Of a stretch of DNA of 32,774 nucleotides, positions 32,551 through 32,774 are shown piece by piece. Source of the DNA: Candidatus Omnitrophota bacterium (GTDB taxonomy: Bacteria; Omnitrophota; Gorgyraeia; Zapsychrales; Zapsychraceae); contig JADFYE010000019.1 in NCBI GenBank assembly GCA_015233195.1, forward strand, positions 3,658 to 36,431, written 5' to 3'. Within the stretch, counting starts at the first letter, position 1. Every line of letters begins with the position of its first letter. The notes beneath the pieces are model-generated. The model worked only from the letters and a program-made list of their open reading frames with translations. It was not told the DNA's origin and ran no database searches. Made by a program: the position numbers and the translations under genes.

Positions 32551-32774
32551 GTGAAATATAAAAAATTTTTGTCTTTATTTTTAGGTCTAATATTGATTGG
32601 TTTATCTTGTTTTATTTTTTTAAAAGCCGCGCAGCAAAAGCCTTTTTGGAATGACGAAGGTTATGATATTCTATCCATTTATTCAACCAATATTCAAGAC
32701 ATTATCTCAGGGAATACTGGTCAGCCCAACAATAATCCGCTTTACTCTATTTTTCAAAAAATAAATTTTTCTTT
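32551..32774 (+). CDS. GT-C (PMT/ArnT-like) membrane glycosyltransferase, N-terminal part (3' truncated by window)
   Basis: The first 74 codons only. A transmembrane helix (FLSLFLGLILIGLSCFIFL) is followed by KPFWNDEGYDILSIYS and, after a short loop, NNNPLYSIFQKI. The DE dyad after FW and the later PLY are the first extracytoplasmic loop of GT-C glycosyltransferases of the GT39/PMT_2 type, which use lipid-linked sugars. GTG 32551 is preferred, with AAGG 6 bases ahead; ATG 32545 is in frame but abuts that site. Substrate is unknown. Confidence 0.65.
   Translation, partial: MKYKKFLSLFLGLILIGLSCFIFLKAAQQKPFWNDEGYDILSIYSTNIQDIISGNTGQPNNNPLYSIFQKINFS

Noticed and set aside
1-32774. CRISPR array, prophage or insertion sequence with transposase
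   Set aside because: No regularly spaced repeats with unique spacers, and no phage structural, integrase or transposase genes were found in the window.

Overview
The window looks like chromosomal DNA of an AT-rich, diderm (outer-membrane-bearing) bacterium. Two LptF/LptG-family permeases, AsmA-like and periplasmic proteins, lipoproteins and a PEP-CTERM protein support a diderm. The McsA-McsB-ClpC set and the gene order recall Gram-positive bacteria. A candidate phylum of the PVC type (for example Omnitrophota) would fit, but this is inference from gene content, not a database match.

Layout. (1) 1-11728, plus strand: end of a branched-chain aminotransferase, then mcsA-mcsB-clpC, an AsmA-like protein, radA, a yacL-type PIN-TRAM protein, ispD, ispF, cysE, cysS and tmk. 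From memory this is close to the Bacillus subtilis ctsR-mcsA-mcsB-clpC-radA-disA-yacL-ispD-ispF-gltX-cysE-cysS order, without ctsR, disA and gltX. (2) 11734-15086: holB, a PSP1/RicT-like gene and metG. (3) 15058-15949: a patch of GC-rich palindromic repeats, including a DUF559 nuclease gene bounded by inverted repeats, a small membrane protein and a 28-bp inverted-repeat element. (4) 15965-20695: mtnA, thiL, tsaE, a TRL-like lipoprotein, tsaB, alr. (5) 20692-23856, minus strand: comF, lptF, lptG. (6) 23964-26743: a small secreted protein, pyrE-maf between two near-identical 43-bp repeats, an M48 metalloprotease and a DUF192 protein. (7) 26752-28445, minus strand: lpdA and tRNA-Leu(CAG). (8) 28687-30462: smpB followed by ssrA (tmRNA). 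The tmRNA gene is split in its T-loop by a group I intron that carries a LAGLIDADG endonuclease gene. The T-stem/acceptor/CCA end of the tmRNA is duplicated 151 bp downstream. (9) 30463-32774: an accessory stretch with two unknown genes, a PEP-CTERM protein and the start of a GT-C glycosyltransferase, punctuated by two copies of a 66-bp terminator-like repeat.

How the genes work together: protein arginine phosphorylation and ClpC proteolysis (mcsA, mcsB, clpC); DNA repair and replication (radA, holB, tmk); isoprenoid precursors (ispD, ispF); cysteine supply and charging (cysE, cysS); tRNA charging and t6A modification (metG, tsaB, tsaE); LPS export (lptF, lptG); and ribosome rescue (smpB plus ssrA).

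The most unusual content is non-coding: the intron-split tmRNA with its duplicated 3' end and an atypical tag, the DUF559 repeat unit, and a family of longer dispersed repeats at 9575-9697 and 22908-23080.
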